64,000 bases of DNA from Adenophora triphylla var. japonica. Lineage: Eukaryota > Streptophyta > Magnoliopsida > Asterales > Campanulaceae. The notes under the pieces were generated by a model. It ran no database searches. It was given only the letters and a program-made list of their open reading frames with translations, and was not told the origin of the DNA. The first letter of the stretch is position 1. Each line of letters opens with the position of its first letter. Both the position numbers and the translations under genes were made by a program. This document shows, one piece after another, positions 31,137 to 41,512 of the stretch. The stretch spans positions 1 to 64,000 of the forward strand of contig JAFEMH010002096.1 of NCBI GenBank assembly GCA_022495995.1. The letters are read 5' to 3'.

Positions 31137-32019
31137 TGTTGTGAAATTGGTGCTCTCCGTTTGCAATCAACACAAAGAAATTAACACACCCACACGTACA
31201 AGAAAGAAACAATCACACACAAGAACACAAGAGTTGTTTACCCGGTTCATTCACCAACTCGTGAACTACGTCCGGGGGCAATTGCCAAGCCAATATGTTA
31301 TTAGTCTTTCTAATATGTTGCTACGATGTGTTCTAGGCCGAAATTATGCTTATATAGTTACAAGGAAACCCTAAATCTAATTTAAGAAGAGTTCCAATCA
31401 AATAAGGAAACAAATCAAAGCCCAGAACCTCGGCCAGCTTGAGGCGCCCGCCTCAAGCTTTCCATGCGCCCGCCTGGAGATGAAGCAACCTTGGCCACCA
31501 CCTCGGTGCTCTCCGTTTGCAATCAACACAAAGAAATTAACACACCCACACGTACAAGAAAGAAACAATCACACACAAGAACACAAGAGTTGTTTACCCG
31601 GTTCATTCACCAACTCGTGAACTACGTCCGGGGGCAATTGCCAAGCCAATATGTTATTAGTCTCTCTAATATGTTGCTACAATGTGTTCTAGGCCGAAAT
31701 TATGCTTATATAGTTACAAGGAAACCCTAAATCTAATTTAAGAAGAGTTCCAATCAAATAAGGAAACAAATCAAAGCCCAGAACCTCGGCCAGCTTGAGG
31801 CGCCCGCCTCAAGCTTTCCATGCGCCCGCCTGGAGATGAAGCAACCTTGGCCACCACCTCGGTCCTCGAGGCGCCCGCACCAATCATATGAGGCGCCCGC
31901 CTCGCACTCCTCCAGCCACGTTCAGTCTCCTTCTCTGTTTTGAATCCTCCTTTGATCTCACCAAGGACTCCTCCGACTTAGCCCCTTTTTCCTTGTAGTT
32001 TAGGACTCCTAAACCAACA
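31137..32019 (-). repeat. Array LTR L5 with extra partial LTR
   Basis: 883 bp with the same internal junction as L2 (CACCTCGGTGCTC near 31500). Its first part is of the L1 type (TACGATG), its second of the L3/L6 type (TACAATG). Confidence 0.88.
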
Positions 32020-33626
32020 ATCTCCCACCGGAGACTAAACTAACAAACATAGAATCACCCATCAACTCCCACCACGGAGTAAAGACCTTCGAACACATTT
32101 CCCCCTCATCCATATTGGCTTGACACTACCACACCTCTCCTCAAGTGCTAAGGCGAGTTGAAACCAAGCGACGTTTCAACCTCCCCGTGTTAGATCGTTC
32201 TTGCCTCCCCAAATCAGCTTCTACCTTGATTTCTCCCCGCAAGTCTAACTTCGCCTTCTCCCTCCAGACCCACCTTTCTCGCAATGCTTCCCCTTGAAAC
32301 TCGGACACACCTTGTTTCTTGCATCGACTGTTCTTGGTCTGAAACCGCTCTCTGTTAGGGCCCTTGGACATCCACACCGCGTTGATCAACTTTGAGTCCT
32401 CCCCAACATACCGTTTCTTGATGTCTCCCTTTTTACATCAACAGCCGGTTCTTAAGCCTCTTGCTCCCACCGGAACGAAAAGCGACATTGTAGGTAGAGT
32501 ACAACGTCTTCCCCTTAACCCCATGAGCCAACACCTTAGCCCCTTTTGTGACTTCCCAAGACCCACCAATGAAAGAAACACCGTATCCTTCACTGTCAAG
32601 TTGTCCCACAGAAATCACCCTCCTCCTCAAATCCGAACATGCATCGCGTTGTGTAGTTGTAAAACAGCCCCGTTAGGTGTCTTCATCATTACATCCCCCT
32701 TACCTTTGATCTTCAATGGTTGACCATCACCAAGATAGAGAACCCCAAAATCTCCGGCTTTGTAACGCCTCATTGATTCTGCATCCCCACTAGCATGACA
32801 AGAAGCTCCAGTAATCCAACACCCAATCTTCACCCGATCGCTCCTCCCCTAGGATTAATACATCGCCACCATCATCCACTACGTGCGCACCACCACTTTT
32901 TCCCGGACAATCATAACTGATGTGCCCCAATTCACCACAATTGTAGCACTTGACCTTTTTCCCCTTAGGTCCACCCCTTTTCTCTCCACCCTAAGTGCGG
33001 CCCCATCTACGGACGATTCTCCCCTTTTCTCCTTCCTTCGCAACTCCTCTTGCAGGATGAGATCTCTAACCTCCGTATACACCAATGCCGTTTCGACGTA
33101 CTAATCGTTGTGACAAGAACCTCCCAACTATCGGGCAACGATTTTAGAAGAAAACAAGCTAGCACTTCATCGGAGAAAGTAATATCAACACTTTTCAATT
33201 GGTCCACCATACCTTTGAAATTGCCGATATGACTTGCCGCCTGCGCCCTCTGACATCTTCGCATTCGCAAACCTCTTTATCAAATGCACCTTGTTGATAT
33301 TCGACGGCTTCTCATACATGTCCGACAGCGTTTGTAGCAACTCCACCGTTGTCTTGGCCTCCATAGCGTTCCGTGCAACGTCGTCGGTTAGGGCACTCCT
33401 TACCGCTCCTAACGCCTTCCGATCCAACACCTCCCAATCCCCTTGTGACATGTCTCCTGGCTTCTCCTTCAAGGGCTTATGAAGATCCTTACAATAAAGG
33501 TAGTCTTCAATCCTTGTCTTCCAAAACGTGAAATTCACACCGCTGAATTTCTCGATATGGTTCTTCATCTTGACTGCTTCACCAAAATCCCCAAGAACGC
33601 GATTCAGAATTAATCAACTAATCAGT
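32020..33626 (-). pseudogene. Array internal region I5: gag-protease with few breaks, no primer site
   Basis: Gag N-terminus 33185-33568, middle 33007-33270, C-terminal part 32141-32389 and 32433-32833. A one-base insertion in the protease motif (AGCTCCAGTAATCC for AGCTCCAGAATCC) breaks the frame there. It lacks the primer site like I2 (ATCAACTAATCAGTTGTTGTG). Confidence 0.85.
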
Positions 33627-34153
33627 TGTTGTGAAATTGGTGCTCTCCGTTTGCAATCAACACAAAGAAATTAACACACCCACACGTACAAGAAAGAAAC
33701 AATCACACACAAGAACACAAGAGTTGTTTACCCGGTTCATTCACCAACTCGTGAACTACGTCCGGGGGCAATTGCCAAGCCAATATGTTATTAGTCTCTC
33801 TAATATGTTGCTACAATGTGTTCTAGGCCGAAATTATGCTTATATAGTTACAAGGAAACCCTAAATCTAATTTAAGAAGAGTTCCAATCAAATAAGGAAA
33901 CAAATCAAAGCCCAGAACCTCGGCCAGCTTGAGGCGCCCGCCTCAAGCTTTCCATGCGCCCGCCTGGAGATGAAGCAACCTTGGCCACCACCTCGGTCCT
34001 CGAGGCGCCCGCACCAATCATATGAGGCGCCCGCCTCGCACTCCTCCAGCCACGTTCAGTCTCCTTCTCTGTTTTGAATCCTCCTTTGATCTCACCAAGG
34101 ACTCCTCCGACTTAGCCCCTTTTTCCTTGTAGTTTAGGACTCCTAAACCAACA
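33627..34153 (-). repeat. Array LTR L6
   Basis: 527 bp with canonical CAG/CTG sites throughout (GGCCAGCTTGAGG, GCCTGGAGATG, CTCCAGCCACG). Confidence 0.92.
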
Positions 34154-35804
34154 ATCTCCCACCGGAGACTAAACTAACAAACATAGAATCACCCATCAAC
34201 TCCCACCACGGAGTAAAGACCTTCGAACACATTTCCCCCTCATCCATATTGGCTTGACACTACCACACCTCTCCTCAAGTGCTAAGGCGAGTTGAAACCA
34301 AGCGACGTTTCAACCTCCCCGTGTTAGATCGTTCTTGCCTCCCCAAATCAGCTTCTACCTTGATTTCTCCCCGCAAGTCTAACTTCGCCTTCTCCCTCCA
34401 GACCCACCTTTCTCGCAATGCTTCCCCTTGAAACTCGGACACACCTTGTTTCTTGCATCGACTGTTCTTGGTCTGAAACCGCTCTCTGTTAGGGCCCTTG
34501 GACATCCACACCGCGTTGATCAACTTTGAGTCCTCCCCAACATACCGTTTCTTGATGTCTCCCCTTTTTACATCAACAGGCCGGTTCTTAAGCCTCTTGC
34601 TCCCACCGGAACGAAAAGCGACATTGTAGGTAGAGTACAACGTCTTCCCCTTAACCCCATGAGCCAACACCTTAGCCCCTTTTGTGACTTCCCAAGACCC
34701 ACCAATGAAAGAAACACCGTATCCTTCACTGTCAAGTTGTCCCACAGAAATCACCCTCCTCCTCAAATCCGGAACATGCATCACGTTGTGTAGTTGTAAA
34801 ACAGCCCCGTTAGGTGTCTTCATCATTACATCCCCCTTACCTTTGATCTTCAATGGTTGACCATCACCAAGATAGAGAACCCCAAAATCTCCGGTTTTGT
34901 AACGCCTCATTGATTCCGCATCCCCACTAGCATGACAAGAAGCTCCAGAATCCAACACCCAATCTTCACCCGACTGCTCCTCCCCTAGGATTAATACATC
35001 GCCACCATCATCCACTACGTGCGCACCACCACTTTTTCCCGGACAATCATAACTGATGTGCCCCAATTCACCACAATTGTAGCACTTGACCTTTTTCCCC
35101 TTAGGTCCACCCCTTTTTCTCTCCACCCTAAGTGCAGCCCCATCTACGGACGATTCTCCCCTTTTCTCCTTCCTTCGCAACTCCTCTTGCAGGATGAGAT
35201 CTCTAACCTCCGTATACACCAATGCCGTTTTCGACGTACTAATCGTTGTGACAGTAACCTCCCAACTATCGGGCAACGATTTTAGAAGAAAACAAGCTAG
35301 CACTTCATCGGAGAAAGTAATATCAACACTTTTCAATTGGTCCACCATACCTTTGAAATTGCCGATATGACTTGCCGCTGTCTGCCCCTCTGACATCTTC
35401 GCATTCGCAAACCTCTTTATCAAATGCACCTTGTTGATATTCGACGGCTTCTCATACATGTCCGACAGCGTTTGTAGCAACTCCACCGTTGTCTTGGCCT
35501 CCATAGCGTTCCGTGCAACGTCGTCGGTTAGGGCACTCCTTACCGCTCCTAACGCCTTCCGATCCAACACCTCCCAATCCCCTTGTGACATGTCTCCGGG
35601 CTTCTCCTTCAAGGGCTTATGAAGATCCTTACAATAAAGGTAGTCTTCAATCCTTGTCTTCCAAAACGTGAAATTCACACCGCTGAATTTCTCGATATGG
35701 TTCTTCATCTTGACTGCTTCACCAAAATCCCCAAGAACGCGATTCAAAATTAATCAACTAATGAAAGAATTTTGAATCCTCCGAACCAAAGCTCTGATAC
35801 CAGT
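34154..35804 (-). mobile_element. Array internal region I6
   Basis: 1,651 bp between L6 and L7. On the minus strand: primer-binding site TGGTATCAGAGC (about 35791-35802), gag-protease ORF 35747-34275, and purine-rich tract GGTGGGAGATT immediately before the 3' LTR (L6). With L6 and L7 it forms the best-preserved single element, about 2.7 kb. Confidence 0.9.
34275..35747 (-). CDS. Gag-protease polyprotein of array element (I6), intact
   Basis: 490 residues, the only uninterrupted copy in the array. A copia-type capsid domain (residues about 15-195: KFSGVNFTFWKTRIEDYL, then NKVHLIKRFANAKM, then FLLKSLPDSW) precedes a Lys/Arg-rich linker. A CCHC zinc knuckle CYNCGELGHISYDC lies at 222-235, and an aspartic protease active site WVLDSGASCHAS has its DSG at 266-268. 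Then comes LGDGQPLKIKGKG with NVMHVPDLRRRVISVGQL, as in the pre-integrase region. No integrase, RT or RNase H follows before the LTR. Gag would form particles and the protease would process them; RT must come from another element. The start is the first ATG after the primer site at about 35791-35802. Confidence 0.9.
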   Translation of the reverse strand: MNRVLGDFGEAVKMKNHIEKFSGVNFTFWKTRIEDYLYCKDLHKPLKEKPGDMSQGDWEVLDRKALGAVRSALTDDVARNAMEAKTTVELLQTLSDMYEKPSNINKVHLIKRFANAKMSEGQTAASHIGNFKGMVDQLKSVDITFSDEVLACFLLKSLPDSWEVTVTTISTSKTALVYTEVRDLILQEELRRKEKRGESSVDGAALRVERKRGGPKGKKVKCYNCGELGHISYDCPGKSGGAHVVDDGGDVLILGEEQSGEDWVLDSGASCHASGDAESMRRYKTGDFGVLYLGDGQPLKIKGKGDVMMKTPNGAVLQLHNVMHVPDLRRRVISVGQLDSEGYGVSFIGGSWEVTKGAKVLAHGVKGKTLYSTYNVAFRSGGSKRLKNRPVDVKRGDIKKRYVGEDSKLINAVWMSKGPNRERFQTKNSRCKKQGVSEFQGEALRERWVWREKAKLDLRGEIKVEADLGRQERSNTGRLKRRLVSTRLST

Positions 35805-36308
35805 TGTTGTGAAATTGGTGCTCTCCGTTTGCAATCAACACAAAGAAATTAACACACCCACACGTACAAGAAAGAAACAATCACACACAAGAACACAAGA
35901 GTTGTTTACCCGGTTCATTCACCAACTCGTGAACTACGTCCGGGGGCAATTGCCAAGCCAATATGTTATTAGTCTCTCTAATATGTTGCTACAATGTGTT
36001 CTAGGCCGAAATTATGCTTATATAGTTACAAGGAAACCCTAAATCTAATTTAAGAAGAGTTCCAATCAAATAAGGAAACAAATCAAAGCCCAGAACCTCG
36101 GCCAGCTTGAGGCGCCCGCCTCAAGCTTTCCATGCGCCCGCCTGGAGATGAAGCAACCTTGGCCACCACCTCGGTCCTCGAGGCGCCCGCACCAATCATA
36201 TGAGGCGCCCGCCTCGCACTCCTCCAGCCACGTTCAGTCTCCTTCTCTGTTTTGAATCCTCCTTTGATCTCACCAAGGACTCCTCCGACTTAGCCCCTTT
36301 TTCCTTGT
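35805..36308 (-). repeat. Array LTR L7, truncated
   Basis: Starts normally and stops at TTTTTCCTTGT (36308), lacking the last 23 or so bases (TAGTTTAGGACTCC and onward). The copia LTR resumes by 36315 (AAGAGACGGATTCC), so a few bases of both were lost at the junction. Confidence 0.88.
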
Positions 36309-36444
36309 GATGGTCAAGAGACGGATTCCAATTGCCCCAAACTGAATTTTATCTTTATTTCCTTTTCAATTTTCAATTGCTTGTTTTTCTGGTGTGTGTT
36401 CTTGTTGTTTGCATAATCATTGCTTCCGCTGCGATTGTTCAACA
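36309..36444 (+). repeat. 5' LTR of copia element, right piece
   Basis: Matches 40838-40967 of the 3' LTR (AGAGACGGATTCCAATTGCC to TTGTTCAACA) with one or two substitutions. Confidence 0.92.
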
Positions 36445-36446
36445 AC

Positions 36447-36458
36447 TGGTATCAGAGC
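36447..36458 (+). other. Primer-binding site (initiator tRNA-Met) of copia element
   Basis: TGGTATCAGAGC two bases after the LTR end. Confidence 0.93.
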
Positions 36459-36467
36459 ACGGTTGCG

Positions 36468-39400
36468 ATGTCTGGGGGGAATTCTATCACCGTGAAGTCC
36501 GACGTTCAAAAGTTTGATGGTCATGGAAACTTTGCGTTGTGGCAACGGAGGGTGAAGGATTTCTTGGTTCAAGCAGGCTTGGGAAAGGTTCTTCGACATT
36601 CGACTAAACCCGATGATATCGAAGAAGGTCCATGGAAGGAGTTGCAAGAGCGGGCTGTTTCTTCGATACGGCAGTGCCTTGCGGATGAGGTGGTGTATCA
36701 CGTGATCGATGAGGAATCACCGACGAAGGTTTGGGAGATTTTGGAGGGCCGGTATATGTCAAAATTACTGTCGAACAAGTTGCATCTCAAGCAAAGGTTG
36801 TATGGGCTTAAGATGGCAGAGGGTTCGGATCTTGAGGCTCATATCCACACGTTTAACCAAATACTCAATGATTTGGTTAGGGTGGAGGTGACGTTCGAGG
36901 AAGAGGACAAGGCGTTGATGTTGCTGAATTCGTTGCCGACTTCTTCGACATACGAAAATCTTGTTACTACGTTGACTTGGGGGAAGGATACCGTGGAGTT
37001 GCAACCGGTCACAGAAGCTCTTCTTGCTTTTCATAAACGGAAGAAGTCCGTTGATGAACTGCGGGTGAGGGGTTATTTGTGAAGGAAAATCGAGAACGTG
37101 GGAGAACCCGGGCCCGGATAACTCGCAGCAGAGGCAGAATCCTCGTTCGCAGCCAAGGAAGAAGTACAAGGGGAATTGTTTCAAGTGTGGGGAGAAGGGG
37201 CACAAGAGGCGAAATTGTCCGCAAGGGGAACGGTAAAGGCAAGGAAGGATCTTCAAAGTCGGGCCAATGTGGTTGAAGATTGCTCGAGAAGGATGTGGAT
37301 GGAGATATGCTCACGACTTCATCACCGTGGAGCACCCGACAGATGTTTGGATTACTGGATTCGGCATGTTCGTTTCATGTGACTGCGAATCGTGATTGGT
37401 TCGATACCTACAGGTCGGCTTAATTACTGGTATAGTTACTATGGGTAATGGTGCTACATGTAAAATTGCCGGCATAGGAACTATAAGAATTAAGATGTAT
37501 GATGGTGTAGTTAGAACGTTATGTGATGTTAGACATGTTCCGGAGGTCTCTAAAAATCTGATTTCATTGGGTACCTTGGATGCTAATGGTATGAACTATA
37601 AGGCTCAAGGTGGAGTACTGAAAGTTGTTAAGGGTGCTATGGTTGTGATGAAGGGTGAGAAAGGCTCCAAGAACATTTACAGGTTGCTCGGAAGCACGGT
37701 TGTAGGTGGAGTCACATCTGTTGAGTCGGAGGTTGATACTGATGCCCTTCTATGGCATATGAGGCTTGGTCACATGGGTGAAAGGGGAATGCGGGAACTT
37801 CATAAACGTAAGTTGTTGAAGGGTGTGAAGACTTGTAAACTTGAGTTTTGCAAGTATTGTGTTCTTGGAAAGCGTAATAAGGTGCGATTCAAGACGGGTA
37901 AGCATACAACAAAGGGCATTCTTGATTACGTTCATTCGGATGTGTGGGGGCCGGTCGTAATGTAATCTAGAGGAGGACATTATTACTTCGTGACTTTCAT
38001 TGATGATTTTTCGAAGAAGGTTTGGGTTTACTTCATGAGGCACAAGTCAGAGACTTTTGAGAAGTTCAAGGTGTGGAAAGCTGAAGTGGAAAACCAAACA
38101 GGGCGGAAAATCAAGTGTTTGAGGAGTGATAATGGGACAGAGTACACAGATGGCGAGTTCAAGAAGTTCTGCAGAGAGCATGGAATCAAGAGGCACTACA
38201 CGGTACGCAAAACACCACAAAAAATGGTGTGGCCGAGAGGATGAACGTAACTATTGCGGAAAGGGCTAGGTGTCTACGATTCAATGCGGGATTGGCAAAG
38301 AATTTTTGGGCTGATGCGGTGAGTATGGCATGTTTCTTGATTAACAGATCACCTAGAGTCTCTTTGGATAACAGGTTTGCGGAGGAGGTATGGACGGGTA
38401 ATGAGGTAGACTTCACCGATATCCGGGTGTTTGGGTGTCCATCCTATGTGCATATTCCTGGTGAAGAGCGGTTGCTTGACCCAAAGTCAAAACAGTGTGT
38501 CTTTCTCGGGTATGAAACAGGTGTGAAAGGATACAAGCTTTGGGATCCCAAGTCAAGCAAGGTGGTGATTAGTAGGGATGTAGTCTTTGATGAAAAGGCT
38601 ATGTTGAAGTGTACTCATGATGATAAGGAGAAGGTGCCAGAAAGCAAGGAGGGCGAGAAGCAAGTTATTGAGGTGGAGCTACGTGAGGATAATACTGATG
38701 CGGATCTCACTCTTCCGGAGTCAGAGGAACCTACACAAGAAGTGGCTAGTACTTCAGTTGGGAGACCTAAGAGAGTAATCAAGCCACCGGTCAGGTATGG
38801 ATTTGAAGACATGGCTTCATATGTTCTTGTTCTTAGTAGTGGAGACCCGAGTACTTTTAAGGAGGCTATAAACAGTCCGGAAAAGGACAAGTGGGTAACT
38901 GCTATGGCGGAGGAGATGGAGTCACTGTACAAGAATGATACATGGGATTTGGTGGAGCTTCCTAAAGGGAAGCGTGCTATTGGTTGCAAGTGGATCTTCA
39001 AGCGCAAGGAGGCAGTATCAGAAAAAGAGGGGGAAAAGTTCAAGGCTCGTTTGGTAGCAAAGGGGTATTCGCAGCGAGAGGGGGTGGATTATAATGAGAT
39101 TTTTTCGCCTGTTGTGAGACATACTTCCATTCGGATTGTGTTGGGTCTTGTAGCGCACTATGATTTGGTGTTGGAGCAGATGGATGTGAAAACTGCGTTT
39201 CTACATGGTGAGTTGGATGAGCAGATTTTTATGGAGCAACCACATGGGTTCACGGAGCCCGGGCAGGAGCGTTTGGTTTGTAGATTGAAGAAGTCACTTT
39301 ATGGGCTGAAGCAGTCTCCAAGGCAGTGGTATACGAGGTTTGACTCCTACATGGTACGTATTGGCTACAAGCGTTGTGAGTATGATTGCTGCGTTTATGT

Positions 39401-40412
39401 GAAGAGCCTTGATGATGGTTCTTGTATTTTTCTGTTACTGTATGTGGATGATATGCTTATCGCGGGTAGGAGTAAGAACGAGGTCAATCAGTTGAAGGCC
39501 TTGTTGAGTAGAGAGTTTGACATGAAGGATTTGGGGGAAGCCAAGAAGATTCTTGGGATGGAGATTCGCCGAGACAGAAAATCTAGGAGATTGTGGCTGT
39601 CTCAAGCCGGATATGTGGAGAAGGTGTTGGAGAGGTTCAATATGCGGGATGCAAAACCTGTGAAGACACCATTGGCGAGTCATTTTAGTCTATCTGCCTC
39701 AGATTCCCCGAGTTCGACTGAAGAGATTCAGAGGATGTCAAAGGTTCCCTATGCAAGCGCAGTGGGATGTCTCATGTATGCTATGGTTTGCACGAGGCCA
39801 GATTTGGCGCAAGCCATTAGTGTGGTTAGCAAGTATATGGCGAATCCGGGCAAACAGCATTGGGAAGCAGTTAAGTGGATTCTCAGATATTTGAAGGGCA
39901 CTATGGATTATGGCATCATGTTTGGAGGTAAGAGTGAGGAGCTTTCTGTTGTGGGGTATGTTGATTCAGATTATGCGGGTGACTTGGATCGGAGGAGGTC
40001 GACTACGGGCTATGCGTTTACTCTTGGTGGTGGACCCATATGTTGGAGATCTATGATCCAATCTATCATTGCTTTGTCTACAACGGAAGCGGAGTATATG
40101 GCAGCGGTTGAAGCTGCAAAGGAGGCCTTATGGCTTCGGGGTTTGGTCAACGAGTTGGGCATTGAGCAAGGTGGAGTGAAGTTGCTTTGTGACAGTCAAA
40201 GCGCGATATTTCTAGCGAAGAATCACATTTATCATCAACGGTCGAAACACATTGATGTTCGGTTTCACAAGATTCGGGAGTTGATCGATATGGGTGAGGT
40301 GGTGCTAGAGAAGGTTCACACTACGGAGAATGCCGCAGATATGTTGACAAAGCCGGTTACTACTGACAAGTTCAAGCATTGCTTGGATTTGTTGCACATC
40401 TCGAGTTGTTAG
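36468..40412 (+). pseudogene. Copia gag-pol polyprotein with a few frame lesions
   Basis: Gag starts MSGGNSITVKSDVQKFDG at 36468 and runs to about 37060, where a one-base shift gives a TGA at 37080. A zinc knuckle CFKCGEKGHKRRNC follows near 37170-37212, then a shifted protease region (LLDSACSFHVTANRDWF near 37345-37400, DSA for the usual DSG). 37396-37965 is the pre-integrase HHCC region (LWHMRLGHMGERGM, then FCKYCVLGK), ended by a TAA at 37963. 37966-38244 carries the integrase core (LRSDNGTEY), with a one-A deletion before NGVAERMN. 38229-40412 (727 residues) is open through the integrase end, RT (YVDDMLIAG near residue 404) and RNase H (GYVDSDYAGD near 575, then STTEAEY). Lesions are few although the LTRs look young. 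Confidence 0.9.
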
Positions 40413-40482
40413 AGATGGGGAGGTTCGAGCTGGTTCCTTGTATCTTCTGTTGGTTTGGGTGATCACTCGCCAAGGTGGAGAT

Positions 40483-40967
40483 TGTTGGATGTGGCTCGTT
40501 GTATTGGCTGGATCTCTCTTAGCTTGAGGCGGGCGCCCCACAAAGTGTGAGGCGAGCGCCTGGTTTGCAGAGGATGGAGCTTAGCGTTCTTGGTTTGAGG
40601 CGGGCGCCTGGCTCTTGGCTTGGCGGGCGCCTGGAGGTCCGTGGGTGCTGCCTGGCTTTGCACTGCGCCAGGCGGGCGCCTGGTTGATCTTGGGCGGGCG
40701 CCTCAAAGCCCATACGGGGGGTTTCTATTTGGGCTGGGTCTCTTATGTTTTATAGTCTTTCTTGGATTAGGGTTGTGTAGTAAATATATATACTGCTGGT
40801 ATCCTACGTATTGCTAGAGGACATTGCACATAATTAATAAGAGACGGATTCCAATTGCCCCAAACTGAATTTTATCTTTATTCCCTTTTCAATTTTCAAT
40901 TGCTTGTTTTTCTGGTGTGTGTTCTTGTTGTTTGCATAATCATTGCTTCCGCTGCGATTGTTCAACA
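40483..40967 (+). repeat. 3' LTR of copia element
   Basis: 485 bp, preceded by the purine tract AAGGTGGAGAT, from TGTTGGATGTGGC to TTCAACA. Six GGCGGGCGCC-type motifs lie between 40527 and 40706. Followed by target duplication TCGCC. Confidence 0.94.
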
Positions 40968-40972
40968 TCGCC

Positions 40973-41330
40973 TCTTCCATACGATATCTGCAACTATCAT
41001 CTTCGGCAAATCATACGATACCTTCTTTTTCTTCTTGACGTATCAACGTAGTATCTGTTAAGATTGTGGTGTTCTTCTTCTTCTTCTTCATCTTTCTATC
41101 TTGGGGAGAAGCCTCTTGCATGCTCATTGGCGATTGCAGCTCAAGATTTCGAAGAACACTCCAGTCTTAACAGAGACTACTTTGATACGATGCCATCGGG
41201 TCATCTCGGTTTGTGCCCAGCCAGGGGAAAAGAACTCCTCCATACAGGATTATTACTTGAATAACAATGTCTCTGGCAGATTTACCCTTTCTCATACAAC
41301 ATCCTCAGCAATTCACAAGTATTCTTCTTC
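40973..41330 (+). pseudogene. NAC exon-1 remnants in tandem
   Basis: Continues the remnant split by the copia element (to about 41025). It then has a second exon-1 remnant at 41090-41320 whose frame still shows AQDFEEHSSLNRDYFDTMPS, a decayed version of the [20 protein letters not shown] segment of the intact NAC genes. The same order occurs at 51513-51870. Confidence 0.65.
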
Positions 41331-41512
41331 TATATATTTTCATCATTATTGGATCAAATTCATATTTATTTTAATTATTCTACTTTTAGTTTTCTTAGAT
41401 GATGTTATATGATGAACTGTTTCTTCATTGTAATTATCAAATCCTGATGATGTTATATGATGAACTGTTTCTTATTTATTTTAATTATTCTACTTTGCTA
41501 GTTTCTTGATTA

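Larger units (their letters stand above)
22155..36308 (-). repeat. Tandem array of LTR-gag-protease retrotransposon units
   Basis: Seven LTRs (L1-L7) alternate with six internal regions (I1-I6), all minus-oriented, at a period of about 2.17 kb (LTR starts 22155, 24329, 26805, 28971, 31137, 33627, 35805). L2 and L5 carry an extra partial LTR of about 360 bp, and both I2 and I5 lack about 40 bases holding the primer-binding site. These two features are 6.81 kb apart, giving a three-unit higher-order period. The right end is truncated inside L7 at 36308. The array sits in the copia 5' LTR. Confidence 0.92.
21518..40967 (+). mobile_element. Ty1/copia (Tork/Tnt1-like) LTR retrotransposon with nested array
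   Basis: The element starts TGTTGGATGTGGCTC and ends TTGTTCAACA, flanked by the 5-bp duplication TCGCC (21513-21517, 40968-40972). The uninterrupted target is preserved at 51507-51540. The 5' LTR occupies 21518-22154 plus 36309-36444 and is split by a 14.2-kb array of another retrotransposon and by a Stowaway MITE. Only about three substitutions distinguish the alignable parts of the 5' and 3' LTRs, indicating a recent insertion. Order gag-PR-IN-RT-RNase H is copia type; gag resembles the Tnt1/Tork lineage. Confidence 0.93.

Noticed and set aside
22159..36042. A 77-residue open frame (starts MKLVLSVCNQHKEINTP) repeated in most array LTRs
   Set aside because: It lies antisense within the LTRs of a minus-oriented retrotransposon and is conserved only because the LTRs are; no promoter or domain supports a gene.
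22155..36308. CRISPR-like or satellite array
   Set aside because: Repeat units are about 2.2 kb with LTR boundaries, primer site and gag-protease coding; there are no short spacers.
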